Positions 8,051 through 16,387 of a stretch of 51,818 nt of DNA are shown one piece after another (the stretch's first letter is position 1; each line of letters starts with the position of its first letter). The position numbers and the translations under genes were made by a program. The DNA lies in NCBI GenBank assembly GCA_018062515.1, contig JAGOSC010000013.1:1-51818 (forward strand), read 5' to 3'. Below the pieces are notes generated by a model. The model was not told where the DNA came from and searched no databases. It saw nothing but the letters and a program-made list of their open reading frames with translations. This DNA is from Candidatus Omnitrophota bacterium (GTDB lineage Bacteria; Omnitrophota; Gorgyraeia; Zapsychrales; Zapsychraceae).

Positions 8051-9136
8051 ATGAAAATTTTAATCACACACGCTACCGCCGGTGCCGGACATCAAAAAGC
8101 TGCCGAAGCTGTTCGGGATGGGTTGCAATCCAATTCTAACCATCAAGTCACTTTAGTTGACGCTTTAGATTACACCAATCCATTTTTCAAAAATACTTAT
8201 AAAAATAGTTATACATTTTTAATCACCCGCTGGCCAAAGGTGTGGGGAGTTTTCTTTGGTCTCGTCGATATTCCTTGGTTGCAGCCTCTGGTTAAGATCG
8301 CCCGTAGAATTCAAAATGGCTTAAACGGACGTAAATTGCAGCAGTTTATGATTGATCAGCAGTTTGATTATATTTTGTCCACGCACTTCATGCCGATTGA
8401 AGTGGCGTCTTCATTAAGGAAAAAAGGTTTAATCAAGTCGAAGATCATGGCGTGTGTAACGGATTTTGACGTTCACCGGATTTGGCTGGGGGATGCGGTT
8501 GATCGCTATTGTGTCGCGAGCGGCTGGACTTTGGAAAAAGTGAAAAAACTCGGCGTGTCACCGGAAAAAATTACAGTCACCGGTATACCATCTAACAAAA
8601 AGTTTTCAGTAAAATATGATGTTCCCGCCTTAAAGAATCAGTTTGCGTTGGACCAAACTCAGTTTACAATATTAATTGCCACCGGTTCTTTTGGGATCGG
8701 TCCGATTGAAGAAATTATTGACGCGTTGAATGATTTTCAAATCATCGTCGTGTGTGGACACAATAAGAATTTGTTTCAACGTTTATCGACAAAGGCCAAT
8801 GAGCGCGTAAAAATTTTAGGTTTAGTGAATAATATGCATGAATTAATGGCCGTGTCCGACATGATGGTCACTAAACCAGGCGGATTATCAATCACGGAAG
8901 CTTTAGTCAGCCATTTACCGATGATATTTTTCAATGCTATTCCAGGACAGGAAACCGGTAATATCAGAGTACTGAAAGAATACGGTGTGGGTATCAGTGA
9001 TTGTACTATCGAACAAATTGCTAAAGAACTAAGAGCAATAAGATCGTCGTCGACAAAACTTAAAGAGTTGAAAGATAAGACTAAAGCTGTAGCAAAACCA
9101 GGAGCCGTGGATGACATTATATCCCTCATCCGATAG
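8051..9136 (+). CDS. MGDG-synthase/UgtP-like glycosyltransferase (GT28-related)
   Basis: 361 aa. The N-terminus has the THATAGAGHQKAAEAV motif (6-21), which defines the MGDG synthase N-terminal domain. The middle has VTDFDVHRIW, and the C-terminal half has the GGLSITEAL donor-binding motif (near 277-285). Family members add galactose or glucose to diacylglycerol at the cytoplasmic membrane. MurG-like transferases share the C-terminal fold, but the GAGH motif argues for glycolipid synthesis. It may build a glycolipid that complements the LPS-type cluster just upstream. A GGAGG lies 5' of the start with rather long spacing. Confidence 0.85.
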   Translation: MKILITHATAGAGHQKAAEAVRDGLQSNSNHQVTLVDALDYTNPFFKNTYKNSYTFLITRWPKVWGVFFGLVDIPWLQPLVKIARRIQNGLNGRKLQQFMIDQQFDYILSTHFMPIEVASSLRKKGLIKSKIMACVTDFDVHRIWLGDAVDRYCVASGWTLEKVKKLGVSPEKITVTGIPSNKKFSVKYDVPALKNQFALDQTQFTILIATGSFGIGPIEEIIDALNDFQIIVVCGHNKNLFQRLSTKANERVKILGLVNNMHELMAVSDMMVTKPGGLSITEALVSHLPMIFFNAIPGQETGNIRVLKEYGVGISDCTIEQIAKELRAIRSSSTKLKELKDKTKAVAKPGAVDDIISLIR

Positions 9137-9144
9137 GCAAGAGT

Positions 9145-10188
9145 ATGGCCAAACGATACACGTTAACATTATTCAGTCTGTTTATCCTCATTTTCGGCAC
9201 ATTGGTTATCATTTCTCCTTCCCCCGCTGATAACGAAGTAGAAACCTCTCCACATAATGAACTTTTGCTGATTCAGGAAGATCCTGAGCGGAACCGCTTT
9301 TTTGCTTTAGAAAAAAAAGAAGGTTCCTATGGTTATGTACAATATGACGGTCAGCTCAATAGTGTTTTCACCATTACCATATTAGGTCCAAAAGATTTAA
9401 ATCCCACGGTATCAGCGATTGATACGAATGGTCGATATTTTTTCACGACCACGTCAGGCCGGCAGACCATTTTATATATACTTGCTTTAGAAACGGGGGA
9501 GACGATAAATGAAATAACTCTCGATTATACGATCGATGCTATGGAATATGATCCCTCGTCAGATACTATTGTCGGGTTTGCCCAAGATAAAAATTTTAAT
9601 AGCCATGTTGTGAGAATTGATCTGAAGTTGGGATCACTGAGCAGTTTGATCGATCTTAGTCGCGACTATTCGCTAGACTTTAAAACTTTTTTCTTCAATG
9701 AGCAGGGACAAGAAATATGGATCACCGGATCGAACGTAAGGAATACATATATGCTCGAAATCTCGACGGTAACAGGCAGTATTAATATCTTACGAATGAT
9801 TAACATTAAACCGGAAAATCAGACTGTTTATGATTTCAATATAATGAAAACAGCGGATATTTTGTTTTCGGCGGCTAGAAAAGACTCCATTTATATAACT
9901 GGATTCAATGAAAGATTGAAAACGGCTTTTATTCTTCACTTGACGGATAAATCCACGAAAATTAAAGACCGCGTCGGTGAAATTCATAAACAGCTGCTTG
10001 AATATTCAGGCGGGGGTATTTCAGATTATGAGATAAAGATTATTAGCACCGTTGATAGCGACGAGGCTATGATTCTTGAAAAAAATCTGAAAGAGGCTTA
10101 TGGGCTTAATCAAATCGAACGTAAAGAATTTTTTACTCTTAAATCAAATTCCATTGTTATATCCGCAGATGGCGTTTCCATATATTAA
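9145..10188 (+). CDS. Secreted or membrane-anchored protein of unknown function
   Basis: 347 aa. The first ~25 residues are a hydrophobic segment (TLTLFSLFILIFGTLVII), so it is exported or anchored. The rest is soluble and reads as short beta-strand blocks, for example FTITILGPKD, FTTTSGRQTILYI and DTIVGFAQDKN, a pattern compatible with a beta-propeller. I see no named motif. It sits 8 bases after the glycosyltransferase and 20 before the priA-like gene, so it is probably co-transcribed. I do not recognise a family. Confidence 0.7.
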   Translation: MAKRYTLTLFSLFILIFGTLVIISPSPADNEVETSPHNELLLIQEDPERNRFFALEKKEGSYGYVQYDGQLNSVFTITILGPKDLNPTVSAIDTNGRYFFTTTSGRQTILYILALETGETINEITLDYTIDAMEYDPSSDTIVGFAQDKNFNSHVVRIDLKLGSLSSLIDLSRDYSLDFKTFFFNEQGQEIWITGSNVRNTYMLEISTVTGSINILRMINIKPENQTVYDFNIMKTADILFSAARKDSIYITGFNERLKTAFILHLTDKSTKIKDRVGEIHKQLLEYSGGGISDYEIKIISTVDSDEAMILEKNLKEAYGLNQIERKEFFTLKSNSIVISADGVSIY

Positions 10189-10208
10189 TCGATTCGAAAG
10201 TTAACTTC

Positions 10209-12056
10209 ATGGAAAAAAATATTGCCTTAGTTGTTGTTGCTTTGCCTGTCGACGGGCCATTTGATTATTCAGTTCAAAAAGACCAAATGAATCAAATAGA
10301 AGTTGGTATGCGGGTGAAAATTTTATTCAACCGCCGGAAAATGATGGGATTTGTCGTCGGATTTAAAGAACAAAGTGAATTTAAGACATTGAACCCTATT
10401 TTGAATATACTCGATAATCAGCCCAGTATTAGCCCGCTGATGTTGGAATGGTCAAAACAGGTGGCTGAACATTATGCATGCTCTTGGGGGGAAATTCTTG
10501 AACGTCTTTTTCCTATGGCTTTACGCAAAGGGCATAATATTGATTACATGGATAAAGAAATAGTGTTTTCCCGTCCAGGATCGGCGCCGATTAAAGAATT
10601 GTGGGTCGATGTTTCCGCAAAAGAATTTTGGCCCGACATGATTGAATCGATTAAACATTGTGTCACGGCTGGTGAAAGTACTATTCTATTAGCGCCGGAT
10701 AAGAGTCATGCTAATCAAATCGTTCGGAAAATCAGTAAACTTATTGACGTTCCAATCATTCATGCTGAAAAAAAGGGGAAGGTAGCGGAACAGCTTTCCC
10801 AATATCAGAAACTTGTCGGCAAGGACCCGTGTGTCATCATTGGAACCCGGTCGGCCGTTTTTTCAGCCTGCCCTAATGTCGGACAAATCATTATTCTCGA
10901 CGCTGAAAATGAAATATATAAGGAAGAACAGTCGCCCCATTATCAAGCTGATTTTGTGGCACAGGTAAGGGCAGCGGTGGAAGGATGTCGGTTAATTTTG
11001 GTGACGTCTAATCCAAGCGCTGAGCATTGGCACATGGCTAAAAAGGAGAAATGGACGGTAAAACAGTATCCGGACAAAGCGCAGGTACAGTTTCAACTCG
11101 TGGACATGAATAATTATAATCCTCAAAAAACGTCGATATTATCATTTCCGCTTCAGAATAGTTTACAAAAAATTTTTGAACAAAAAGGTAAGGCATTGAT
11201 TTATTTTAATCGTAAAGGATTCAGCACATATACCCAGTGTAATCAGTGCGGGCATGCTCTGAAGTGTCCGCGGTGCAATACAAATTTAAATTATGTGTAT
11301 TCAAAAAAAATAATGACCTGCCGAAGCTGCAATTTTCATATGGAATTACCGTCGAAGTGTCCTCAATGTAAGGGCGCTTATCTGAGATCTTTAGGGAGAG
11401 GTATTGAGAAATTAGAAAGTGAAGTTCACCGGTATTATCCCTATGTTAACGTTGCCGTCGTCGATAAAGATACCAAAACAATCCCCTCAGGCACTGATAT
11501 AGTTTTAGCGACATCAGCCATTTTTAATCATACTTTTAAGTTTTCTCCAGATCTCGTCGCTGTTTTACAATATGATCAGGAAATCAATCGTTCTGATTTT
11601 CGCTGTTCACATAAGGCCTTGTCGCTCTTAATCAAATTGCGTCAATTAGCGAAAGAAAAATTGATTGTCCAAACGCGGCACCCGGACGACCAATCTATTA
11701 TGGCAGCCAAAACAATGGATTTTTCATCTTTTCTCGACGGTGAATTAGACAATCGAAAAACATTGGAATTGCCTCCTTATAAACAGTTGATTGCTGTGAT
11801 ATTGAGAGGAACGGATGAAAAAAAAGTCTTAGACGCGACTAACCTTTTAGCTCTTCGTTTTCAAGAGCAAGCGGCTGAAAAAGTTGAGGTCCTTGATCCT
11901 TATCCGGATGTGCGGGCAAAATTGCGCGATCAATACCGTTATATTATAATGCTCAAAGGTAAATCCAATATAAGCTTGGTTCACGTTGTGAAGGATGTTT
12001 TAAAAAATTTTAAAAATAAACGCAACGTAATTATATCGGTCAATGTCGATCCCTGA
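10209..12056 (+). CDS. priA: PriA-like primosomal protein with degenerate helicase motifs
   Basis: 615 aa, shorter than the ~730 of E. coli PriA. The N-terminal DNA-binding domain is recognisable (ALPVDGPFDYSV). The two zinc sites are intact: Cys344/347, 353/356, 371/374 and 384/387. The ATPase is not. The Walker A loop (normally GxTGSGKTE) reads CVTAGESTIL at 151-160, the DEAH box reads DAEN (231-234), and the arginine-finger motif VI (QVAGRAGR) is replaced by KLRQLAKEK. Actinobacterial PriA is known to have lost its ATPase residues in a similar way. It probably acts as a structural replication-restart factor that loads the helicase without unwinding. The fmt gene follows directly. Confidence 0.88.
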   Translation: MEKNIALVVVALPVDGPFDYSVQKDQMNQIEVGMRVKILFNRRKMMGFVVGFKEQSEFKTLNPILNILDNQPSISPLMLEWSKQVAEHYACSWGEILERLFPMALRKGHNIDYMDKEIVFSRPGSAPIKELWVDVSAKEFWPDMIESIKHCVTAGESTILLAPDKSHANQIVRKISKLIDVPIIHAEKKGKVAEQLSQYQKLVGKDPCVIIGTRSAVFSACPNVGQIIILDAENEIYKEEQSPHYQADFVAQVRAAVEGCRLILVTSNPSAEHWHMAKKEKWTVKQYPDKAQVQFQLVDMNNYNPQKTSILSFPLQNSLQKIFEQKGKALIYFNRKGFSTYTQCNQCGHALKCPRCNTNLNYVYSKKIMTCRSCNFHMELPSKCPQCKGAYLRSLGRGIEKLESEVHRYYPYVNVAVVDKDTKTIPSGTDIVLATSAIFNHTFKFSPDLVAVLQYDQEINRSDFRCSHKALSLLIKLRQLAKEKLIVQTRHPDDQSIMAAKTMDFSSFLDGELDNRKTLELPPYKQLIAVILRGTDEKKVLDATNLLALRFQEQAAEKVEVLDPYPDVRAKLRDQYRYIIMLKGKSNISLVHVVKDVLKNFKNKRNVIISVNVDP

Positions 12057-12069
12057 CCGGAAGATAAAT

Positions 12070-13005
12070 ATGAAAATTATATTCTTTGGTAGTGATGATT
12101 TTGCGTCCGCCCATTTGGACCGTATGATCCAACATAAAATGAATGTGGTGGCTTGTGTCACTCAACCGGATCGTCCCAAAGGCCGCGGCATGAAAGTGCT
12201 TTTTTCGCCGGTTAAGGAAAGTGCGATAAAAAATTCCATTCCTGTTTTGCAGCCTGACGATCTTAAATCATCAAATTTTATCCAAGAACTGAAGAAGTTT
12301 GATGCCGATTTGTTTGTCGTAATCGCGTATGGCCGATTTCTTCCCTCAAGCGTTCTAAAGATTCCAAAAATAATGGCGATTAATGTTCACGGCTCATTGC
12401 TTCCTCAATATAGAGGTGCGGCACCGATTAATTGGGCAATCATTAACGGCGAATCGACGACGGGTTTGACCATTATCAAATTGAACCCTCGAATGGATGC
12501 CGGAGAAATTATCTCTGCTGAAAAAGTTATCATTCAGCTGGAAGATAATTCCATGACTCTTCGGCAAAAAATGATTTCCAAAGGTTGTGAGCTTTTGATC
12601 CGCACGATTGAGTTAATCAAAACTAAACAATATAAATTGATTCCTCAAGATGAAAAGCTAGCGACCTTTGCTCCGAAATTGTCCCGTGAGCTGGGAATGA
12701 TCGAGTGGAAAAAACAATCGGCCGAAGAAATTCATAATCTGGTGCGTGGATTATTGCCTTGGCCGGCGGCTCAATCAAGTATCAATGGCATTGCCATTAA
12801 GATTTTAAAAACGGAAGTGGTTTCGCAATCAAAATCCGGAAAACCAGGAGAAATTCTCGAGATAGATAAGCGCGGGATGACCGTCTCCACCGGAAATGGC
12901 GCTCTATTAATTAAGGAAGTGCATCCGCCTTCATCCAAACAGATGACGACCGATGAATTTACCCGTGGCCATCCCGTCAAAGTGGGGGATATATTCGGGA
13001 AATGA
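12070..13005 (+). CDS. fmt: Methionyl-tRNA formyltransferase
   Basis: 311 aa from the ATG at 12070 (GGAAG just upstream), where the protein begins MKIIFFGSDDFA. An in-frame ATG at 12043 would overlap priA and add an atypical extension. The formyltransferase core has the PDRPKGRGMKVLFSPVK loop, the catalytic NVH (in INVHGSLLP) and the aspartate in MDAGEI. RGAAPINWAIINGE is the usual tRNA-proximal segment. It formylates initiator Met-tRNA from 10-formyl-THF. The priA-fmt pairing is a common bacterial arrangement, often with def, which is absent here. Confidence 0.96.
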   Translation: MKIIFFGSDDFASAHLDRMIQHKMNVVACVTQPDRPKGRGMKVLFSPVKESAIKNSIPVLQPDDLKSSNFIQELKKFDADLFVVIAYGRFLPSSVLKIPKIMAINVHGSLLPQYRGAAPINWAIINGESTTGLTIIKLNPRMDAGEIISAEKVIIQLEDNSMTLRQKMISKGCELLIRTIELIKTKQYKLIPQDEKLATFAPKLSRELGMIEWKKQSAEEIHNLVRGLLPWPAAQSSINGIAIKILKTEVVSQSKSGKPGEILEIDKRGMTVSTGNGALLIKEVHPPSSKQMTTDEFTRGHPVKVGDIFGK

Positions 13006-13009
13006 ACCC

Positions 13010-13036
13010 TTGACAATTCGGGGCTGTGGATATAAT
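13010..13036 (+). promoter_or_regulatory. Consensus sigma70-type promoter of gap
   Basis: A perfect -35 TTGACA (13010-13015) and a perfect -10 TATAAT (13031-13036) start 5 bases after the fmt stop codon. The spacer is 15 bases, two shorter than ideal. The predicted start near 13043 leaves a ~65-base leader before gap. A strong promoter fits a glycolytic gene. Confidence 0.75.
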
Positions 13037-13108
13037 TTAGTATCTTATCTTTGATCTTAGGGTCTCACCAAATATCTTATTCATACAATTGAAAGAGGAG
13101 AAGAGGAA

Positions 13109-14107
13109 ATGGTTAAAATCGGTATAAATGGATTTGGACGTATCGGACGGCTTGTTTTCCGCGCAGCTGTCGGTCGAAAAGATGTGGAAGTCGTCGGTAT
13201 TAATGACTTAGTTGAGCCGGAATATTTGGCTTATATGCTTAAATATGATTCAACGCATGGTCAGTTTGAAGGTGATATCAAAGTTGAAGGCAATAATTTG
13301 ATTGTGAATGGAAAGAAAACCCGCATTACTGCTGAAAAAGATCCAGCCAACTTAAAATGGAATGAAATCGGCGCCGATTATATTGTTGAATCAACCGGTT
13401 TATTCACGACGATTGATAAAGCTCAGGGCCACTTAAAAGCCGGAGCCAAAAAAGTCATCATTTCAGCCCCATCCGCTGACGCTCCAATGTTTGTTATGGG
13501 TGTCAATCAAAAATCATATAAGAATGATATGAATGTTATTTCCAACGCCTCATGTACCACCAATTGTTTGGCTCCTATCGCCAAAGTTTTAAATGATAAA
13601 TGGGGAATTGTGGAAGGTTTGATGACCACCGTTCACGCGACGACAGCGACTCAAAAAACTGTTGATGGTCCGTCGATGAAAGATTGGAGAGGTGGACGTG
13701 GCGCGGGTCAAAATGTAATTCCTTCTTCAACCGGCGCGGCTAAGGCCGTTGGTAAAGTTATTCCGGAATTAAACGGAAAATTAACCGGTATGGCGTTTCG
13801 TGTTCCAACACCGAATGTGTCTGTTGTGGATTTAACCTGCCGATTAGCTAAACCCGCTAAATATGATGAAATTAAAAAAGCCATGAAAGATGCCTCCGAA
13901 GGCGAACTCAAAGGTATTTTGGGATATACAGAAGATGCGGTTGTATCCACTGACTTTTTAGGTGATGCGCGTACATCCATTTTTGATGCGGATGCTGGTA
14001 TCGCGTTAAATGACAATTTTGTTAAAGTTGTCGCTTGGTATGATAATGAATGGGGTTACAGTAATAAGACAGTGGATCTTATTCAATATATTGCTACAGT
14101 CAAGTAG
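13109..14107 (+). CDS. gap: Glyceraldehyde-3-phosphate dehydrogenase, type I
   Basis: 332 aa, standard length. The NAD-binding start is GINGFGRIGRLVFRA (4-18). The catalytic cysteine is in SNASCTTNCLAP, the catalytic histidine in TTVHATTATQ, and there is a conserved C-terminal WYDNEWGYS. It oxidises glyceraldehyde 3-phosphate with NAD and phosphate. Purine-rich AGAGGAGAAGAGG precedes the ATG. The gene is monocistronic: its own consensus promoter lies upstream and a strong terminator 24 bases downstream. I see no CP12 or other regulatory extension. Confidence 0.98.
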   Translation: MVKIGINGFGRIGRLVFRAAVGRKDVEVVGINDLVEPEYLAYMLKYDSTHGQFEGDIKVEGNNLIVNGKKTRITAEKDPANLKWNEIGADYIVESTGLFTTIDKAQGHLKAGAKKVIISAPSADAPMFVMGVNQKSYKNDMNVISNASCTTNCLAPIAKVLNDKWGIVEGLMTTVHATTATQKTVDGPSMKDWRGGRGAGQNVIPSSTGAAKAVGKVIPELNGKLTGMAFRVPTPNVSVVDLTCRLAKPAKYDEIKKAMKDASEGELKGILGYTEDAVVSTDFLGDARTSIFDADAGIALNDNFVKVVAWYDNEWGYSNKTVDLIQYIATVK

Positions 14108-14130
14108 ACATATATAATCAGTAAGAATTA

Positions 14131-14168
14131 AAAGGCCAGTTACAGTAATGTAGCTGGCCTTTATTTTT
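14131..14168 (+). terminator. Rho-independent terminator of gap
   Basis: AAAGGCCAG (14131-14139) pairs with CTGGCCTTT (14154-14162), with extra TAC/GTA pairing inside the loop, followed by a T-rich tail. It separates gap from the zinc-repeat nuclease gene. Confidence 0.88.
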
Positions 14169-14191
14169 TAAAGAAAGTTTCCGATCTTTTT

Positions 14192-14220
14192 TAGTCAATT
14201 TTTATTTAAAATAGTAAAAT
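14192..14220 (+). promoter_or_regulatory. Candidate promoter of the zinc-repeat nuclease gene
   Basis: TAAAAT (14215-14220) resembles a -10 box, with TAGTCA (14192-14197) 17 bases upstream as a weak -35. Transcription would begin at about 14227, the start codon itself, so the message may be leaderless. No Shine-Dalgarno sequence is visible. Confidence 0.4.
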
Positions 14221-14226
14221 ATTCTT

Positions 14227-16176
14227 ATGAAGTCGTCCGCAAAATATAATCTTGCTGTAATTAATCCTAAACTCGCAGAGGAATGGCATCTACAAAAAAA
14301 TCAAAAAATTACGCCGTACGATGTAACTCCTGGTTCTAATAAAGCAGTGTGGTGGGTATGTTCAATAAACAAGAATCATGAATGGAAAGCAATAATAAAT
14401 AGCAGAAATTTTGGGAATGGATGCCCTTTTTGCGGAGGTAAAAAAGTTACTGTTGAAACGAGTCTTTATAGTATTAATCAAAAACTCGCTAAAGAATGGT
14501 ATCAATTAAAGAATAAGAATATTACTCCAAAAGATGTAATGCCTAATTCAAGTAAGAAAGTTTGGTGGCAATGTAGGAAAAACAAAAATCATATTTGGCA
14601 GGCGAGCATATCAAGCAGAAATTCTGGGAAAGGATGTCCTTATTGCTCGGGAAGAAAAGCAAGCTATGAAAATAGTTTACAAAGTATAAATCCTAAATTG
14701 TGTAATGAGTGGTATCAAAATAAAAACATTAAAATAACCCCAAAAGATGTAATGCCAAATTCAAACAAAAAAGTTTGGTGGAAGTGCAAGAAAAATATAA
14801 AGCATAAATGGCAAGCGACCATTAATAGTCGAAATAATGGGGCAGGATGTCCATTTTGTTCAGGAAATAAAGTAAGCGAAGATAATTGTTTACAAACTGT
14901 TAATCTTCGAGTTGCAAAAGAGTGGCATCCTACAAAAAATGGAACTTTGACACCGAGGGATGTTATTGCCGGCTCAAAGATGCGAGTCTGGTGGCAATGT
15001 AAAAAGAATAAAGATCATATATGGAGAACAAGCATTGGTGATAGAAAAATTACTGGATGTCCTTTTTGTCATTCTCAAACGTCGATGATTGAATTAAGCA
15101 TATATTCTGAAATTAAACACATTTTTAGAAGAACTCAGAATCGAAAAGTAAAATTTGGGGTTGAATGTGATATTTTTATTCCAGAAATAAACATGGCAAT
15201 AGAAATTGATGGCAGCTATTGGCATAAGAATAAATTAGAAAATGATCAGCGCAAGAATGAAATATTAATGGCAAATGGTATGAAAATATTACGAATAAGA
15301 GAGAAAGGGCTAGAAAAAATTTTAAAAAACGATTTGTTATATTACAAGAAGATCGCAGACTTTGAATTAATTAAAAATATTTTGAGAATTATTCTAAAAG
15401 AATCCGAGTTAAGTAAAACTTCAAGAAATCGAATTAATGAGTATATATCTGGGAGCAAATGCATAAATCAGGATTATTACTATAAGTTGCAAAGTATGTT
15501 ACCTTCCCCCTTTCCTGGGGATAGCTTATTCGATAAAAATAAAAGGCTTATTAAAGAATGGCATCCTACAAAAAATGGCAACCTTACGCCTAAAGACGTA
15601 ACTGAAAACTCAGGGAAAAAAGTGTGGTGGATTTGCTCTAATAATTCAAATCATGTTTGGGAAAGGGAGGTAGCCGGAAGAAATGCAGGTAGTGGTTGTC
15701 CTTATTGCTGGGGAAGTAAGGTTTCAAAGGATAATTGTTTAATGACAGTTAATCCGAAGCTTGCCGGTGAATGGCATCCTACAGAAAACGGAAAACTTAC
15801 GCCATGGGATGTGACAAAAGGTTCACATAAAAAAGTTTGGTGGCGATGTAAATTAAATACAAATCATAATTGGAAGGCAACTATATACGACAGAAATGGA
15901 AGAGGGTGCCCATACTGTGCTGGCAAGAAGGCGGCAGATGACAACAATTTAATGATTTTAAAACCAAATTTGGCAAAAGAATGGCATAAAGAGATGAACA
16001 AAGATTTATCTCCTGATAAAGTAACGCTAGGTTCAAATAAGAAGGTTTGGTGGCACTGTAAAAATGAGAAGAGTCATATTTGGAAAGCAATGATAATTAA
16101 TCGGGCTAAAAAGGGCAGCGGTTGTCCTTTTTGTTGGAAAATTAAGAAGGCATCAAAAAATTACTCTTCAACTTAA
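14227..16176 (+). CDS. Seven treble-clef zinc repeats (DUF4379) around a Vsr/DUF559-like nuclease domain
   Basis: 649 aa. Seven ~68-residue repeats share the pattern LAxEWH...N..lTPxDV..GS.KkVWWxC...NHxW...I..R..G.GCPyC, the treble-clef zinc finger PF14311/DUF4379. Each has a C-H-C-C ligand set (Cys45, His51, Cys66, Cys69 in the first). Four lie N-terminal (to ~283) and three C-terminal (from ~435). Between them is a restriction-endonuclease-like domain: Glu295, CDIF with Asp315, then MAIEIDGSYWH (Glu326, Asp328, His333) and GMKILRIRE. I infer a DNA-binding nuclease with modular zinc fingers, possibly a selfish or defence element. It stands alone between a terminator and the MarR operon and looks more A-rich than its neighbours, which suggests transfer. 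Confidence 0.82.
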   Translation: MKSSAKYNLAVINPKLAEEWHLQKNQKITPYDVTPGSNKAVWWVCSINKNHEWKAIINSRNFGNGCPFCGGKKVTVETSLYSINQKLAKEWYQLKNKNITPKDVMPNSSKKVWWQCRKNKNHIWQASISSRNSGKGCPYCSGRKASYENSLQSINPKLCNEWYQNKNIKITPKDVMPNSNKKVWWKCKKNIKHKWQATINSRNNGAGCPFCSGNKVSEDNCLQTVNLRVAKEWHPTKNGTLTPRDVIAGSKMRVWWQCKKNKDHIWRTSIGDRKITGCPFCHSQTSMIELSIYSEIKHIFRRTQNRKVKFGVECDIFIPEINMAIEIDGSYWHKNKLENDQRKNEILMANGMKILRIREKGLEKILKNDLLYYKKIADFELIKNILRIILKESELSKTSRNRINEYISGSKCINQDYYYKLQSMLPSPFPGDSLFDKNKRLIKEWHPTKNGNLTPKDVTENSGKKVWWICSNNSNHVWEREVAGRNAGSGCPYCWGSKVSKDNCLMTVNPKLAGEWHPTENGKLTPWDVTKGSHKKVWWRCKLNTNHNWKATIYDRNGRGCPYCAGKKAADDNNLMILKPNLAKEWHKEMNKDLSPDKVTLGSNKKVWWHCKNEKSHIWKAMIINRAKKGSGCPFCWKIKKASKNYSST

Positions 16177-16325
16177 ATTTCTCTATTGATTCCTGAGCAT
16201 TCTTCAAAATAATTTTCTACTATTCTATTTCTTACAGTAGGCTTGATCTGATTATCCAAATATGTCTTCATAGATACCCGTGAATTGTTGCCCGCAGGCA
16301 CCAATTCACTTATCGGACTAAACAT
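16173..16325 (-). pseudogene. Possible small gene or gene remnant, convergent with the nuclease
   Basis: On the minus strand an ATG at 16325 opens a 50-residue frame ending at 16173 (MFSPISELVPAG... ending GINREI), overlapping the 3' end of the nuclease gene by 4 bases. It has no obvious ribosome-binding site, and I do not recognise it. It could be the decayed end of another gene or chance. The rest of 16177-16351 holds nothing else I can identify. Confidence 0.25.
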
Positions 16326-16351
16326 TCATTTTATTTTTTTTAAATTATTAC

Positions 16352-16378
16352 TTGACATGTCAACCTTTGATATGTTAA
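16352..16378. promoter_or_regulatory. Tandem palindromic operator upstream of the marR gene
   Basis: TTGACATGTCAA (16352-16363) is a perfect 12-base palindrome. A near copy, TTGATATGTTAA (16367-16378), follows with 15 bases start to start. The first TTGACA can also serve as a -35 box, with TTAAGT (16375-16380) as a poor -10 after a 17-base spacer. Such palindromes overlapping the promoter are typical autoregulatory sites of MarR proteins. The site ends 10 bases before the start codon. Confidence 0.65.
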
Positions 16379-16387
16379 GTTTATAGC

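Noticed and set aside
14227..16176. Regular ~200-base repeats that could suggest a CRISPR array or tandem repeat DNA
   Set aside because: The repeats are in frame within one long gene, diverge at the DNA level and encode zinc-finger units; there are no short identical repeats with unique spacers.
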